In this document: positions 35,932 to 47,982 of the stretch, in pieces
How the letters are laid out: each line of letters starts with the position of its first letter
How positions within the stretch are numbered: the first letter of the stretch is position 1
Assembly: GCA_947034895.1 (NCBI GenBank)
Contig: OX344763.1
Location: 30,627,025-30,691,024 of the forward strand
Length of the DNA: 64,000 bases
Direction: 5' to 3'
Origin: Rhytidiadelphus loreus
Lineage: Eukaryota; Streptophyta; Bryopsida; Hypnales; Hylocomiaceae
The notes under the pieces: model-generated
Database searches by the model: none
Told to the model about the DNA's origin: nothing
Seen by the model: only the letters and a program-made list of their open reading frames with translations
Position numbers and translations under genes: made by a program

Positions 35932-36932
35932 AACTCCCGCTCCCTTTTTCCTTCCCCAAACCCAAGCTCAATCCAATTCCCCTCCAATCTCCATTTCTGT
36001 CACCACTAACGCCAAGCTGCTGCTGCTGTTGCAAACCATAGCCCAAGGGCCCTCCGATCCAAACCGTCGCCGTTTCCCATCCCTTTTGCTTCAACTCTCA
36101 CAAACGCAGCCCTAAACTTAACGACACCATAGTCCAGTACCAAAATTAACTGACTCTAGCTAGCTACCAAAAGATCCAGTGCTACTACGTACTACTGTCA
36201 ACATGCGCGCATGACAGACAGACAGCCGGCCTTGGACATTCCCCGAAGTAGCTCCCCGCAGGTGACCATTTGACTTCGTCTTCCTGTAAATTCCTCGCGC
36301 ATCGACCCAATTCTACGCGACGGATCAATAGATCTCACCCTCCATCGATCTCTCTCAAGCTTTAACTTATTATTTGAAACGTCAATGCTGCATGCTTCCC
36401 AAAGAGGGAGATCCAACAACTAACTTAAAAAGGTCAGGAATGTTCAAACTCCTTGCAAATCGAAAAGGTCACTTGGGGTCAGGGCCTTGGGCAGGTGCCA
36501 GTCTGGCTGATGAGTGAGCGGCCGGCTTCCGTCTTCAGTCCATGCACCTGGAAAACGCAGAAAAAAACAAGAGAGAAAGAGAAAGAAAAAATGTGGAAAA
36601 ATCGGTTTCGGGAAGCCCGCCGTGCACCATCTGGCAAATGACACCTACTCCGAATGGGTCCCATCCAACTCAGCATTTCTTCCGTCTCCTCTGCAACAGA
36701 CTAGAAACATCCACAGAAACACCAAGATGCCAATAAGTAACCACCAACATGCTACAGTATTCACCACAATATGCTACCAAGTAGAACTGTTATTTCCTGT
36801 GTAGCTAGAGTAAGTTACATCTCTCTCTCTCTCACACACTCACTCTCTCTCTCACACACTCTCTCTCTCTCTCTCAAGAAAGGTCAGATCTCGAGTGCTG
36901 TCTGTTTCTGTCTGTGCGAGAGAGAGGACTAA
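35932..36932 (-). promoter_or_regulatory. Upstream region of the SAC gene
   Basis: Between the SAC start codon and the MITE at 36935 the sequence is less AT-rich, with CTCC- and CAA-rich leader-like DNA next to the ATG and a (CT)n/(CA) tract at 36818-36875 that could act as a GAGA-type element. No transcription start can be placed. Confidence 0.35.
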
Positions 36933-36934
36933 TA

Positions 36935-37341
36935 AGGTAGGAGGTCCATAAAAGCGCTCCGTCAGGCTCGAAAAGCGTCCCCACCTCCTCCTGCAATGTA
37001 CTCCATTTGTACATTTTTTCATTTTTCGATTGCAGCGACATCGTACAAGTCGTGTACCGATTTTACGAGGCCGGTGGACGCTTTTAGTGACGTTAACTTC
37101 AAACATTCATAACGAACTTATCTCCACGAAGCTCCAAAATCAAAATATCAAAAGCGCGATTTGGGTTCAATTCAGTTCAGTTAGTCGCTGCCCAATTCCA
37201 TTTTTCTCTTTTTCTTTGTTTGCAAGGGGATTTTTTTTTAAGTAATGATGAAAAAACTAATTTCAACCTCCCCCAAATTCCATTTCCAGCTCCGTCGTCT
37301 TCACTGGGCGCTTTTAGTTATGATGGACCTCGCTCTTACGT
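36935..37341. mobile_element. TA-flanked AGGTAGGAGG MITE about 1 kb upstream of SAC
   Basis: The left end AGGTAGGAGGTCCATAAAAG follows TA (36933-36934). The right end, GCGCTTTTAGTTATGATGGACC then TCGCTCTTACG before TA, is a degraded inverted copy. The interior carries the family core AATGTACTCCATTTGTACAT. Confidence 0.6.
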
Positions 37342-37670
37342 TAGTCTAAACTACTACAGTACCTTACCTTCCGTTGTGATGACGACGGAGCTCGCAACTG
37401 TTGCAGCAACTGACGGAAGCTCGATCAACTCTGTTGGTTTGTGTGCCCCTGCGAGCGTTGCCTGCCGAAAGGTCGGGTCTGGGGATGCGTGCCATAGCCT
37501 GCCTCTATGAGTGCAAAAGGACTGAAAGCAAGCAGGGCTACGAAAGGCAGTGAGTGAGGGCAGCTGGTGCAGTTGGGGAGACGGTGATGTCAGGGACTGA
37601 GGACAGACGGACGGAGGTTTTGATTTGTGTGACTGACGGAGAGAAGACTGTGTCATCAGACGTCATCAGC

Positions 37671-38005
37671 TAAAGTAAAACAACAGCCCATTGTGGTCCA
37701 GAAATGGAGCATCTAAGCACTGAAACTGAATTTTGGGGAGGTAAAACATCTTGAAATATTTTTCAGTAAATTTTACTTGAAAGAAAAGTGGAATTGAAAT
37801 CTAACCCAAGTCGTTTCATATTTTTTGGACCTTTATGGAATTAGTTACAAATTTTTGAAGTTGGAAAAAAGTGGTCATTTGTGGTCATCAAAATGGACCA
37901 CCTCCTGAAATGTGCATACTGTAGGTGGTACATTGAAGAAAGCAAAATGTACCTCTGAAGTCATGTTCCATTTTAATGCCCACTCCATTTTACAGCCTCC
38001 TACCT
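37671..38005. mobile_element. TA-flanked AGGTAGGAGG MITE, left end degraded
   Basis: The right end is intact (TTTTACAGCCTCCTACCT then TA at 38006-38007). The interior shares GAATTGAAATCTAACCCAAG, TCGTTTCATATTTTTTGGAC and ATGTACCTC with the complete copy at 40537-40829. The left end can only be placed approximately. Confidence 0.6.
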
Positions 38006-38630
38006 TAGGAGTTTGACCACATGTGGTTGCTGAAATTTTTCAGTTTTTTTCCCCTAGTAGTACAAGTGTGATAAAAAAAAGTGAGAACAATTGAAATTGT
38101 GTTTATTTTTGACAAAGTATGAATTTGCTATGAATTTTTGAAGTGCTCAAATGCATCATGGCCCAAAAGAGTCTGTAGACTACCTCGGAACAAACAAAAT
38201 TTGAATCCATCACGCTCATGTTGGTCATTGAAAGCAATCAAAGTCTTTTCTAATATGGAAGGCATGGAAGGCCTGAAAAGTCAATTCTCACAATGAGTTT
38301 TCAGTGAAAAATTGGAAGTACCTAATGCAGTCACTAACGATTTCATTACTATCATTGAGTAAGACATGCATTGAAGCCAAAATCTGGAAAAAAAATATAA
38401 TGGGATCATTTGGTAGGTGACCACTATGGGCTGATTTACTTTAGCTGTTCTTTTTGTGAAGGGAAATTTGCATTGTTTTTTCGGTCAAAAGAGACACATT
38501 CTTGATGCTTTTTTGAAGACAAAAAGACAAAATTTTATCTTATTAGGCATCACCTTAGCTAGTTTTTGATTTAGATATCACCAAATAAGGTGATCCATCT
38601 CACATGAGTGTTGAAGAAATAACTTGCCTA

Positions 38631-39057
38631 AGGTAGGAGGCTCTAAAATGGAGTGGAGCAGGCATTAAGAACGAACCCCTATAAATGACTGTAAAATGGA
38701 CAAATGATAGTTTCATAAATTGACCTCTATAGTCATTAAATGAATCAAAGGGAAAAAAAAAGCATTATTAATTACAAGAGCCAGTTGTTCTCTTTGCTTT
38801 CCCATTTTTCTTTAGAAGTTGCAAGTGAACAGTTTATGTAGAAGATCTAGGGACATATTAAATAGGGACCTATGACACAACTCCTTTGAAAATCCATAGG
38901 TAATTAAAAAAAAAATGCTTCAAAAAATATGAAACCACTTCTGTTAAACATCATTGTTTTGTTTGTCTGAAAAATGAGCTAAAAATATTTCCATTTAAGA
39001 AAATACATGAAAAAGGCAGATGAGGTCTTAGATGAGCCATTTCAGAGCCTCCTACCT
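38631..39057. mobile_element. TA-flanked AGGTAGGAGG MITE, complete ends
   Basis: AGGTAGGAGGCTCTAAAA at the left and, in complement, AGGTAGGAGGCTCTGAAA at the right differ at one base. TA flanks both sides (38629-38630, 39058-39059). 427 bases, non-coding. Confidence 0.8.
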
Positions 39058-39280
39058 TACTTCTCCAAAATGATTTTTTTTTAATTTTTTTTTTAAAAGT
39101 GCTGTCACCTTACTTTTACTGGACAGGACTTGACTGCTGGCATGGTTGTGGCTGGGTGTGACTGACAGATGGCCAACAAAAAAAAAGGGGGAATTTTTGG
39201 GAACGAATTTGAGCCAAACCGGTGGAGGAGAATTTTTATTTTTTATTTTTCATGATTTCTAGGAATGTGAAGGTTGGAAA

Positions 39281-41287
39281 ATCACTAATCTGGGTCTTCA
39301 GTTCAATACTATCATTCCATCCTACAATAATATATTTTCTTTTCTTTTCGGCTAAAAACCAGTGTCACCTTGGGCCTAATGAAACTGCTAGAGAGTGAAA
39401 GATCAACTTTGTTGCTCTTATTTCTTCAGTGACCAGCCTCATGTGGCTTGGTTGTCAGTCTGTTTTGTAATGGGTGTTTTTTTTCTTTTTAATGCAATGG
39501 TTTTTCCATTTGTTCAAAAAGAAAAAGAAAAGAAAGATCAACTTTGTTTCAAGAAAAAGAAAAAGAGAAAAAAAGGATCAACTTTGATCTGGCTTTTGGA
39601 TAAAGCTGGAAGAGTATTTTGTAGATGAGAAGGTTGTCATGCTACTATTGGTAGGACTTGGATTAAGGGACTAGATATTAATGTTTGAGAGCATCATGGG
39701 ACATAATGCCAAGTCTAATGGTTCGTTGCAAACGTGCGTGCACGTACTTTGTCACAAATCTAAGGGTGTAGAAAGTAGGTCTACATTATGAGTTATAACA
39801 CTTTTCAAACTATTCAATGGAATGCTGACAAATCCGCCTTGAAAATCGAACTTGGCATTATGGTACTATGGAGACCTATAATCATACTTATTGCAATTGG
39901 GAAAAAAAATTGATCATAGTTTGGATGAAGGAATTATAGGGTTTGTCACACCTTCTCCAAGAACGAAAACTTATGTAAAAAACAAGAAGGGTGTGGAATG
40001 AAAAGAGGAGCCAAGAGGAGCTTGTCTCAATGAAGAAGGTTGGACTCCCCTTATCATCATGTGAAGAATCAGAGAACAAACACGACTTGCTAATCTTCTC
40101 CACAACTTTTCAATCTTTACGATTTCTCAACTCTTCACACCCATTCTTCACCGCTACAAGAGAAGAAAAAAACTTCTCAATCTTCATAGAATGACCCTTA
40201 CGCAATTCAAGGTGAGAGAGTGTTGTGTTCTCATTCTTTGAATATTGAAAAATCACTAATCTGGGTCTTCAGTTCAATACCATCATTTCATCCTACAATA
40301 ATATTTTTTCTTTTTCTTTTCTGCTAAAAACCAGTGGCACCTGGGGACAACTTTGCTTCAAGTAAAAAAATAAAAAAATAAGATCAACTTTGATCATTCT
40401 GGCTTCTGGGTAAAGCTGGAAGAAAATTCTGTAGCTGCCATTTTCCAGCCTGTCTGGCTGCCATGGAATTCAGAGGGTAGCCATCCCTTTGAAGGGCTGC
40501 CGTGCTGCTGTTGATAAGACTTGGATTAAGGACTTAAGGTAGGAGGCTGTAAAAGCAACACTTTAACAGCTGATTTGCAGTTTTGGGGAAGCTAAATCTC
40601 TTAACACAATTTTCAGTAAATTTTTGTGGTAAGAAAAATGGAATTGGCATCTAATCCAAGTCGTTTCATATTTTTCGAACCTTCGTGGAATTAGTTATGA
40701 ATTTTTGAAGTTGAAAACATAGTGGTTTCTAAAAGCGACCCCTCCTGGAATGTACACCTCTGGTACATGTTAGAGTCAAAATGTACCAGATCACTTTTAG
40801 AGTCGGGTCGCATTTACAGCCACCTACCTTATTAGATAATGCTCGAGAGCGGGGCCATAATGCCAAGTCTAATAGTTTATGGCAAATGTTCGCACCTGTA
40901 CTTTTGCAAATCTAAGGGTGTAGAAAGTGGGTCTGCATTATGAGTTACAACACTTTTCTGACTATTCAATGGAATGGTGACAAATCTGCCATGAAAATCG
41001 AACTTGGCATTATGGTATATAGTGGAGACCCATAATCACACTTATTGCAATTGGGGAAAATTTGATGACAGTTTGGATGAAGGAATGATATGGGTTGTCA
41101 CACCTTCTCCGAGAATGAACCTTCTCCAAGGCTTCTCAATCACTTTATGATTTTTCAATCTTCACTCCCATTCTTCACTTCTAGAGGAGAAGGAAAAAAA
41201 ACTTCTCAATCTTTGTAGAATGGCCCTCAAGCAATTCAAGGAGAGAGAGAGAGAGAGAGTGTCATGTCCTCATTCTTTAAAGATTGA
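39281..41287. repeat. Tandem segmental duplication, about 1 kb units
   Basis: Copy 1 (39281-40251) and copy 2 (40252-41287) both begin ATCACTAATCTGGGTCTTCA and both end near CAATTCAAGG..GAGAG..CTCATTCTTT. They align through GATCAACTTTGATC, AAAGCTGGAAGA, GACTTGGATTAAGG, CATAATGCCAAGTCTAAT, AATCTAAGGGTGTAGAAAGT and AAATCGAACTTGGCATTATG. Copy 1 has about 190 extra bases near 39370-39550; copy 2 carries the MITE at 40537-40829. No coding content is recognised. Confidence 0.88.
40537..40829. mobile_element. TA-flanked AGGTAGGAGG MITE inside duplication copy 2
   Basis: The ends are AGGTAGGAGGCTGTAAA and, in complement, AGGTAGGTGGCTGTAAA. TA stands on both sides (40535-40536, 40830-40831). Copy 1 of the surrounding duplication lacks the element: GGATTAAGGGAC-TA-GATATTAATG near 39664 is the corresponding empty site. 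Confidence 0.88.
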
Positions 41288-41798
41288 GAATGGAAAGAAG
41301 AAGGTGTGATGACCCCTAATGTGCGTATTTAGCAATAAGAAAAAAAGTCGTGTTAGTGGAAAAGTTGAACTTTACAACGCTTGAAGGTTGTATATTTCAA
41401 ATAAATAAAATTGAACTTCAATTCAAAACGGGGAGATATTCATTTCCAAAGGTCATCATAGTAGACCAAATGTACTCGATAGTAGCATAACATTGTTAAC
41501 CAACCGAGTAACCAACCCATGTGCGTCGCCTTCAACGGTGCTAGTATGTGAGTCCAAAAATGCAAACTTGTGACCATTGAGCCTACAATATAGGTACCTA
41601 TAATATAGATTCCACACATTATAGATGGTGTATATATCATAAACACCTATAATATGGGTATGTATAACATATACATCCTATAATCATATATGGTTTCTAT
41701 AGAATATATACCTATAACATAGGTGTGTAGTATTCTAGGCTCCAAGGCTCACACTCCTGTACTCACATAATAGCAACCCTCTGTCACTAGCTAGGCAA

Positions 41799-42014
41799 CA
41801 CTAGAAGAACCATGTGTTTTAGGTGACATTTTGTAATTTCTTTAAATAGATTTTAGGTGACATCCATTGCAACAAACCCATGTTTTTATGTCAACATTGA
41901 TGTTATGTTGAACGTATTGTTGACATAAAAACATGGGTTTGTTGCATTGGATGTCACCTAAAATCCATTTAAAAAATTACAAAACATCACCTAAAACACG
42001 GGGTTCTTATAGTG
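41799..42014. mobile_element. CACTA-type fold-back MITE, copy 1
   Basis: The left terminus CACTAGAAGAACC and right terminus (complement CACTATAAGAACC) start with CACTA. Nearly the whole 216-base element is one long inverted repeat of about 90-base arms (GTGTTTTAGGTGACAT, ATTTTAGGTGACATCC, AACAAACCCATGTTTTTATG) around a loop at about 41899-41917. The flanks (CAA and CGG) show no surviving 3-bp duplication. Confidence 0.85.
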
Positions 42015-42240
42015 CGGGTTGTAAGTTGACTAGTGGGTTTTGTAAATTGGTGATTGGCTCACACACAATAGACGAGCTTTTACATGGGAGCAACAATACC
42101 AAAGGAGTGAGCGGGTGAAAATCAAAAGCCATTAATTTCTCAGTGGATTGGGAAGTTACAACACTAGGGGCTTTCGCTTTGGGGGGAGCAAAACGGACCC
42201 CTGAACATTAGTTAATAATGTTATGTAGGGTCATCCTTAA

Positions 42241-43167
42241 CCCCTAAAGGACCATTGTCCCTTGAAGGGACAAATGCGTTTTAGGGTAGGGACCTACGGG
42301 CTGAAATTTTCTCCTAATTTTTTTAAAATTTTTTTTGGAGGTAGAAAAGTTGATTAGCTTTGTGAGAATATAATTTTTTTCATAATCAGTGCCCGGGAAC
42401 AATAGTTATGACCAAATAAGCTCAAACGAGGGGATGGCGGGCAATCCGGATAGCCAGAAAAAAAATGGACAAAAATTTGAATTTAAAAAAAAGAAAATTT
42501 CCTCATAGATTATATATTTTTCTATCTGGAAATATTCGATTCATTTCATTTGGATATGTTATGAGAAAGTTATGGACATTCTTGTTTTTTGGGCAGTTAG
42601 AGCATCTTCTTGAAAAAAATAACTTGTAAGATTCATTTCTGAATGAAAATTTTCAAAATTTTCAAGTTTTTTTTTACATGGTCTAATTTACTTGCTAGAA
42701 AAATCTCACCATTGGGATTAGTGCATTTTAATTTCATCTAAAATATATGAATATTTTAGATTTTCCTTCTATTTGATACCTACTTCTACTTAACAATTTT
42801 TTTAAGAATGATAATTAAGTTTTTTTTGAATTTTTTTCCACCTAGACTCTCAACTCAATTCTACACTATAAAGCTCAAAACTCTGTAGTGCAAAAATTTT
42901 AAGTTAAAAATGTTCAAAGTCAAAAAATCTAGTCCCACAATGTGCTGAAAAACTTGTTTTTTCCACTTAAAATGCAGATATCATGCAATCTGAGCGGTCA
43001 AAAATTCTAAATTTTTTTTCACACACTCTCATACTAGTTAGGTGTAAGATCCTACGGTTAGATATGAAGAAGAAAAAAAAAAAAATTCAATTTTTTTTCA
43101 CTCCTTGCTATAGATATGGCAGTTTTGAGTGTTTTCTAGCAGAAGAAAGGCCTTGGTCCTTTAGGGG
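42241..43167. mobile_element. TTAA-flanked DNA element, 0.93 kb reference copy
   Basis: TTAA at 42237-42240 and 43168-43171 flank ends CCCCTAAAGGACCATTG and (complement) CCCCTAAAGGACCAAGG, identical over the first 14 bases. The body is non-coding and aligns with 13063-14243. The 4-bp TTAA duplication and CCC-starting TIR are the terminal signature of piggyBac-type elements. Confidence 0.85.
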
Positions 43168-43171
43168 TTAA

Positions 43172-45202
43172 ATCAAGCACACATGAATCGCAAAGAAGAC
43201 AATGAGCACCAAAAATGATGGATTCACTGAAGAGTACTTGGTCCATTAAGTACTTCTCCCAATGGCTTTCTTTATTGATAGTTTACGGCCAAACATAACT
43301 TCTCCATTCATACTCATATTAGGGTGTTGATATTTAGGCAATTGAAAATGGGTACTCATATGTTAGTGAGTCAGTTTGCAAGGTGGTGTATAGTTAGTTT
43401 GTTCACAACCACACATCAATCAACATCAAGAATTAGCGTTCACCACTAATTGAATATTGATATAGGTACACTTTGAACTCTTCATTATAAAAAAATTAAT
43501 TGCACCTAACTTCACCTTGGATCAATTTTAAATTATACACCTGTTTTTCAACACTTTGAAAATTCATAATTTTTGTTATATGCTATCCAAAAAATGAATA
43601 CTAAGACAATCCAAAATGACGTATTGACTCCCAACAAGCCACAACAAAACTTAATTTAAGTACAAGAGCCACTCTCAATTCTCAAATGCTCAATATTCGG
43701 GTGTAAGTAATTACCTCATGGAGGTCATGGATGAATGAATTCTGTCGGAACGCATCAATGAGTGGTCTGCCAACCAGATCTTCATCCAGTTCATGATGGA
43801 GTACTAGTAACTTACGTTCTTTATGGGAACGTCGGTAAGTTATCATCAACTCTGAAAACAGTCCCATCATGAATCCAGTGAGTCTGTTGAGAGGGTACTG
43901 AGGTATTTTTCACATTGGAGGAACCCGTGTTCGGGATATTTTTAGAGTTTTTACCAGCTATTTATTATTATTTTTAATTCCTGTATTGAAGCGGTCTTTC
44001 AAGTGTGAAATTTCTATATTTTTCACTAACTAAATAGAAATTTTATAGATTTTTTCACCTTTTTTATTTTTATTTTTATATTTTCAAATTGCAACTAGGT
44101 TTTTTCCAATTCCACCAGCTAACTTTGAACTAGCCATTGAATTTCCCTGAACATATGATTGGAACAACCCAATGGTTTTTTATTTTTTATTTTTTGGAGA
44201 CATACAAATTTTTGGTCTCAGTGAGAAGTAATAGATTGACCAAGCATTGGCATTTTCTCCAAAGGCGCCCTCCCTGTCAACCCAATGATTTTCATTTTGT
44301 ATTTTATTTTGGGCTTTGGAGTGAAGGTGAGGAGGCATTGCATTAACAAATGCTACATGAGAAGAAAGTTTGAGTAAGATTTTACTTGAAATTCTACCCA
44401 ATGCTATGGGGTAAAAGTCATTTGTAGTATAGATGCTTGTTTATTAGTTGGCAAATATGGTTCAGTCATTTGTTAGGTCCTTATTCTCTTGTTTCCTTAT
44501 GGAGAAAAACTACCCTAATATGTTGATTTTTTTCTAAGAGTGCATGTGATACTAACTTACCAAAGTTGCACAAAACATGTACTATACAAATTTCTAAAAT
44601 AAATAAATTTGCAGTGACATTAATTTTTTAGGTGATGGGTGTTTTGCATGCTAAGGGACACAACCCTCTTTTTTCTTTTTGTCACAATTTACAAGTTTGC
44701 ATTGCTTTGGCAACTTTGAAAAATCCCTTGAAAAATTCCTAATTCAATCTAGGGAGTTTGAATTTTTTTTCTTACACACCAAGATTGCATGACAACATTA
44801 CAAAATAGACCCTCTCTAATACAAACTGAAAACATAATCCTCAAGTTCAACTTTCCATAAAAATAGTGCTTTGTCCGAATGCATTTTGTACACTAAAATT
44901 AGTGTTTGCATTGACAACTCTTAAGAGTTTGTTCCATTGGGGGCATCATGTATTAGCATTATGATCTTATATTATTTTATTATTATTTGTGCTATCAACT
45001 ATTTTTATCTACATTTTTATAGGTGGAAATTTATTTTTCCATTTCAAAACAACTTAAATTCACATTTTTCACATCTTTTTAGTTTTTCTTAGAATCTAAC
45101 GGATCTTACTCAAGAGTATTTATTTGCAATTTGAGCCAGTACCCCTTTAGAAACATCATCCCCTTGAACCATATCTCTTCAAAAATAAAATATTAAACCT
45201 TT
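43172..45202. other. Gene-poor spacer
   Basis: AT-rich DNA without a recognisable gene, except for one isolated exon-like block listed separately (43715-43851). Confidence 0.45.
43715..43851 (-). other. Orphan exon-like block
   Basis: A 137-base segment is bounded by a good acceptor (TTTTCAG at 43858-43852) and donor (GAG|GTAATTAC). It is open in one frame, with ELMITYRRSHKERKLLVLHH followed by ELDEDLVGRPLIDAFRQNSF. The composition looks protein-like. I do not recognise the family and see no partner exon within several kilobases, so it may be a captured gene fragment or chance. Confidence 0.3.
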
Positions 45203-45439
45203 CACTAGAAGAAGCCTTTTTAAAAAAAAATTTGTTGATGTCAAACTTGACGGATTTTGCTAGACATCGTTTTGTAACAACTTGTGTTTTTATGTCAACA
45301 ATGACATCTAATGTAACCTCTTGATGTTACATTAGATGTCATTGTTGACATAAAAACACAAGTTGTTATTAAAGATGTCTAGCAAAATCCATCAATTTGA
45401 CGTCTAAAACATTCAAATAAACACAGTCTTCTTCTAGTG
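45203..45439. mobile_element. CACTA-type fold-back MITE, copy 2, with 3-bp target duplication
   Basis: The termini are CACTAGAAGAAGCC and (complement) CACTAGAAGAAGAC. TTT stands on both sides (45200-45202, 45440-45442), the 3-bp duplication expected for CACTA. Long inverted arms meet near 45310-45330 and contain TTTTTATGTCAACAATGACA, related to the inner stem of copy 1 at 41799-42014. Confidence 0.88.
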
Positions 45440-45442
45440 TTT

Positions 45443-47733
45443 AGTGGGTCATCATTGGTAACAAGGAGAGAATAGAGCCCTAATATATAGTATGAAACGT
45501 GAAAAAAAGTAAAAATATATTTTAAGAATAATTTGTTAGAATTTTTGAATAATTAATATCAATAGTTATCCAATAGATTGATATTTTAATATTGAATACT
45601 TTCACTAGTAGATGCATTTTCTAAATTAAAATTATAGCAAGGATAATTTACTCTTACCCAATTCATTAAGTAATTGAAGCCATCACTCTATCATATACTA
45701 TTAATAATAATAGGATATGATTTTTTTTAATGAAAATTTCACATAATTTTATATTAGATTGTAAGGAGTATTGTCTACTCTTAAAATAAAGGTGCTCTAT
45801 GAAGAATATAGGGATTCATGTGACCCCCTACTAGATTAAGGTAGGATGATCTATTGTCATCCCTTTGGTTGTTGTATATATTTAGACTTATTGAATTCAC
45901 ACTTTTTTTTTGGAATGGAATGTCAAATCAAAGAAATTTTCACACATATTTTAGTCAATTATTTTTTAGAACATTATAGGTTGTCAAAGGAAAAGCTGCA
46001 TATATAGCTTCCTATTGTTGTGCTTAGGAAGGGACCATTCTTGTTTATATGAACGCTATTGTGACTTTGTTAATTCCTTGCATGGTTGCAAATGACTTCC
46101 CTCGAGATTGTAGAATGATGAATGAACCTTTCTTCCATGTGTAGAAATCACATAGTGGTGTTCATTGAAACCACAAAATCAAAATCAAATTGTTCCTTGG
46201 AAGTGGAAAAATATATAAAATATAATTTACTAATCAGCCTACTTCAACCTCCTATAAAGAATTATTAATATTTTAGAAATCACCATATAAGCCTATTTGT
46301 AGTTAGGATATAGTAGTATTTAGGAAACAAAAACACTTTTATATGCCAAAATATTATTATACAAAGATTATCAATTTTTGAAAATGAGAAATAATATGGT
46401 TCACAGTATTTTTTATAATACTTTAAAGAATTAATTTCACCTTGTGGTACATAAAGACTTGGATGAAATCATGGACAAACTTAAAGAATATATTTCAATT
46501 TACAATATTATCAAAGAAATAATAAAGAACAAGTTTTTTATATACAAGTTATTAATTTACCAAAAGGGCCATTCAGGAACAAATTAAAGACCAAGACGGT
46601 GTTGGAATTGAGTAGGTAAGAAGTAATGAGTTCAAGTCACTAGACTAATTTTAGGACTAGAAGTGGTTAGGGAAAGTTAGTTAGGATATTATAGAAGGAA
46701 TAGGCTTGGTCCTATTACCAAAGGCAATACGGTTAGGGTTTTGCTTAGTTCTCCTATGACCGCGGGAAACTATAAAAAGGGATTTTTTTTCCCTTTGTAT
46801 AAGATATTACAACTATCAATACAAGATCGACTTGCCAAAGACCAACTTTGAAGCAATTCTTCAAGCCAATGATTACTACAAGATCAACTTTCCAAAGACA
46901 ATTCTTAAAGACAAATATAAATAGAAGATAAATACAATTAGATAGCATACCAGAAACATTTAGAAACATTGGAAAGAAAATTGTAATTTCATTACTAAAG
47001 ATAATTGGGAAAGAAGTTGGAAAATTGTGTTTCAATGTTGAAAGGACATTATTATCCAAGTGCCACAAATGGATGATTATGGGTTGATCATAAGCTTGAA
47101 GTCCCTATCATTGCATTCCATTGTACCAATGCATCACATCAACTCTCAATGAATTGCTAGATGTCACTAAGGGGCACATTAGACTAGGACCTTGCCCAAA
47201 ACTTGTTGAGTCTAAAATCATGGAGGTTGGAACCAAATTTCAGTTCTAAGAGACCATTAAATTAGTGATTTATGAACTTGTCTTGAACCGTTGTTTTGGG
47301 ATCCGTAACTCTCTATTGATCATATTGAAGAAGGAGAAAGGAAATTCTAGACAATTGATTCATATGGTTCTAATCATAATGCTTCATTATTGTTACATGT
47401 TAGTTGTGTGCATCTTAAACTCAAACTAGAAAGTTTGTGGTATCTAAATTTTTTTCAATACATTCCTATAGTAAGTCTAATATAGTTTAGCAAGGTTGAA
47501 TTTCAAGAAATACTTTCTTTTTTCCACTTTTTCTCAATGGACTAGAAAGTGGAAGCTTTTCACAATTTCTGCCAAAAACATATTGGCTTGATCCTTACAG
47601 GTTAAATGGAAAAATTCCCGTGCTTGAAGCAATGAAACTTTCAGTTCAAGAAGCAATGAATTATGAGTTTTTGTTCCATCAAAGACCAACAATGGAATGG
47701 ATTCGTAAAAAGATAGTTTCCATTGATGAGGCC
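45443..47733. other. Gene-free AT-rich spacer
   Basis: No exon pairs, RNA genes or complete elements are seen. The segment 46754-47068 has a minus-strand open frame with low-complexity hydrophobic content (FPTSFPIIFSN and repeated KVDLV/QVDLV) that does not resemble a known protein. Confidence 0.45.
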
Positions 47734-47737
47734 TTAA

Positions 47738-47978
47738 CCCCTAAGCACCCAGAGCAAATTCAATGAAATCTAGACCATTTCAACTTCAATCTGCTCAAGC
47801 TTTCTCTTAGGAAGAGATTCAAAAAATCTAGCCGTACCAATTGGTAGTCAAGAGAGATTTGGAGGTGTGGAGAAAAAGACGCATCTTTTGGCCGTACTAC
47901 TCAAAAGATTATAGTAGTCAAACAAGAATGTTTTTCAAAATGGAGTGGCCAGATTTTGGCCTCTGGGGTGCTTAGGGG
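47738..47978. mobile_element. TTAA-flanked MITE (first of an abutting pair)
   Basis: TTAA at 47734-47737 and 47979-47982. The left end CCCCTAAGCACCCAGAG pairs with the right end (complement CCCCTAAGCACCCCAGAG) with one inserted base. 241 bases, non-coding. Confidence 0.85.
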
Positions 47979-47982
47979 TTAA

